Origin: Oscillospiraceae bacterium
Lineage (GTDB): Bacteria; Bacillota; Clostridia; Oscillospirales; Ruminococcaceae
Assembly: GCA_016303195.1 (NCBI GenBank)
Contig: JAEDMD010000082.1
Coordinates: forward strand, 1 to 8,133
Direction of reading: 5' to 3'
Length of the DNA stretch: 8,133 nt
A model generated the notes under the pieces. That model saw only the letters and a program-made list of their open reading frames with translations. It ran no database searches and was not told where the DNA came from. Below, piece after piece: positions 7,285 through 8,133 of the stretch (within the stretch, counting starts at the first letter, position 1; each line of letters begins with the position of its first letter). The position numbers and the translations under genes are program-made.

Positions 7285-8133
7285 CCCCATCGCTTATATC
7301 TTCTCCTGTATTTTCGTTCTTGCGGCTCACGGCGCAATGCTCGCCAATATCTACTTCAACGGCAATTATGAGGATATAGGCAGTGTTATCGTTCTCGGTG
7401 CGGCTGTGCTTATCCTCGACATCGTTTACTTCATCGTCATGCTTTTCTTCAAGCAGATATCCTATGCGGTGGATTTCCTGCTCATCCTGATACTGAATAT
7501 GAGCGTCATATTCCAGTCCTGCTTCGGCGGTGTTTCATTCAACCTCAGACATTACATCACCTGCATTGCCGCTCTTGTTGCCTGCAAGATAGGTTTTCTG
7601 TTCTGTCGAAACTATAAATGGCTTCAGGATCAGAAATTGTACATCTACGGCGGTATCGGTGTCCTTATGGTGGTCATACTGCTCTTTACGGGCGCAAGAA
7701 GTATGTGGATAAATTTCGACGGATTTTCCATCCAGCCTTCGGAGTTCATCAAGCCATTGTTCGTTCTCGCCTGTTCTACATCCATTATGGATCAGCAGAG
7801 AAAGCATAAGATACTGTTTTTTAACGTTGTATACGAGAATTTCGCATTATTCGGCCTTATGGCGGCTATCGTCCTGCTCCAGTGGTGGTGCAGGGACTTG
7901 GGAAGCCTCCCGACTTTCATGGGCATCTATGCCGCAGGTTTTCTGCTCAGGATATGTTACCCTAAAGCTAAATTCTCAAAGAAAAAACTCATCGCCGCAG
8001 GCGCTCTGCTTATCGCAGTTGCTCTTGTTGCAATGAAATTCGCTCCTGAATACGTTCAGCACCGTCTCCACGTTGACATCTGGAACGACAAAACAGGCGA
8101 CGGTTATCAGCAGTCTCAGGCTCTTATCGGTAT
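7274..8133 (+). CDS. SEDS-family peptidoglycan glycosyltransferase (FtsW/RodA/SpoVE), 3' end cut by the window
   Basis: The first 286 codons of a polytopic membrane protein; the frame is open to the window edge, and family members run to about 400-470 residues. SEDS proteins polymerise lipid II into glycan strands, paired with a class B penicillin-binding protein. Roughly nine hydrophobic segments can be counted, with the first two between residues 5 and 58. Diagnostic motifs are GARSMWINFDGFSIQPSEF (140-158, the family's GARRW..QPSE block), RDLGS (207-211) and NDKTGDGYQQSQALIG (271-286). In the last block, D272 aligns with the Asp reported as essential in RodA and FtsW. The GAR block carries one extra residue. 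RDLG, where many FtsW/RodA proteins have QPDLG, resembles actinobacterial-type RodA. The start is ATG 7274, with AGGAGG 7 nt upstream, overlapping the FHA gene by 11 nt. Whether it serves elongation, division or sporulation cannot be told. A PBP gene may follow outside the window. Confidence 0.93.
   Translation, partial: MYANPIAYIFSCIFVLAAHGAMLANIYFNGNYEDIGSVIVLGAAVLILDIVYFIVMLFFKQISYAVDFLLILILNMSVIFQSCFGGVSFNLRHYITCIAALVACKIGFLFCRNYKWLQDQKLYIYGGIGVLMVVILLFTGARSMWINFDGFSIQPSEFIKPLFVLACSTSIMDQQRKHKILFFNVVYENFALFGLMAAIVLLQWWCRDLGSLPTFMGIYAAGFLLRICYPKAKFSKKKLIAAGALLIAVALVAMKFAPEYVQHRLHVDIWNDKTGDGYQQSQALIG

Overview
The window looks like a low-to-moderate GC Firmicute chromosome, most likely a Ruminococcus-type clostridium (Oscillospiraceae). 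The evidence is the gene content (a GdpP-type c-di-AMP phosphodiesterase next to rplI and dnaB, and tilS next to ftsH), strong AGGAGG-type ribosome binding sites with frequent TTG starts, and the protein sequences. This placement comes from recognising families by eye, not from a search.

Bases 1-6690 hold a tightly packed plus-strand operon: gdpP (5' end outside the window), rplI, dnaB, tilS and ftsH. Gaps are 2, 7 and 3 nt, and ftsH starts inside the end of tilS. The operon ends at a perfect 10-bp hairpin followed by a T-rich stretch (6658-6690). It joins second-messenger turnover (c-di-AMP), a ribosomal protein, the replicative helicase, a tRNA-modifying ligase and the membrane quality-control protease. 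The main anomaly is in tilS. The ATP-binding P-loop is in one frame and the rest of the enzyme in another, with a +1 (or -2) shift at about 3472. The gene as given is therefore broken, although both halves are well conserved.

Bases 6691-6864 hold no gene. They contain an AT-rich stretch, a good sigma-A-type promoter (6779-6807) and a short leader. This promoter should drive a second operon: a small membrane-anchored FHA-domain protein (6865-7284) that overlaps a SEDS-family (FtsW/RodA/SpoVE) glycosyltransferase gene, which runs off the right edge. The pair suggests phosphothreonine signalling coupled to peptidoglycan synthesis, in an arrangement resembling the actinobacterial FHA-RodA-PBP-kinase clusters.

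Most of the window is conserved housekeeping sequence. I found no mobile elements, CRISPR, RNA genes or phage genes, and no convincing undescribed system. The points worth a second look are the tilS frameshift, the FHA/SEDS pair with its altered motifs, and the gene order.
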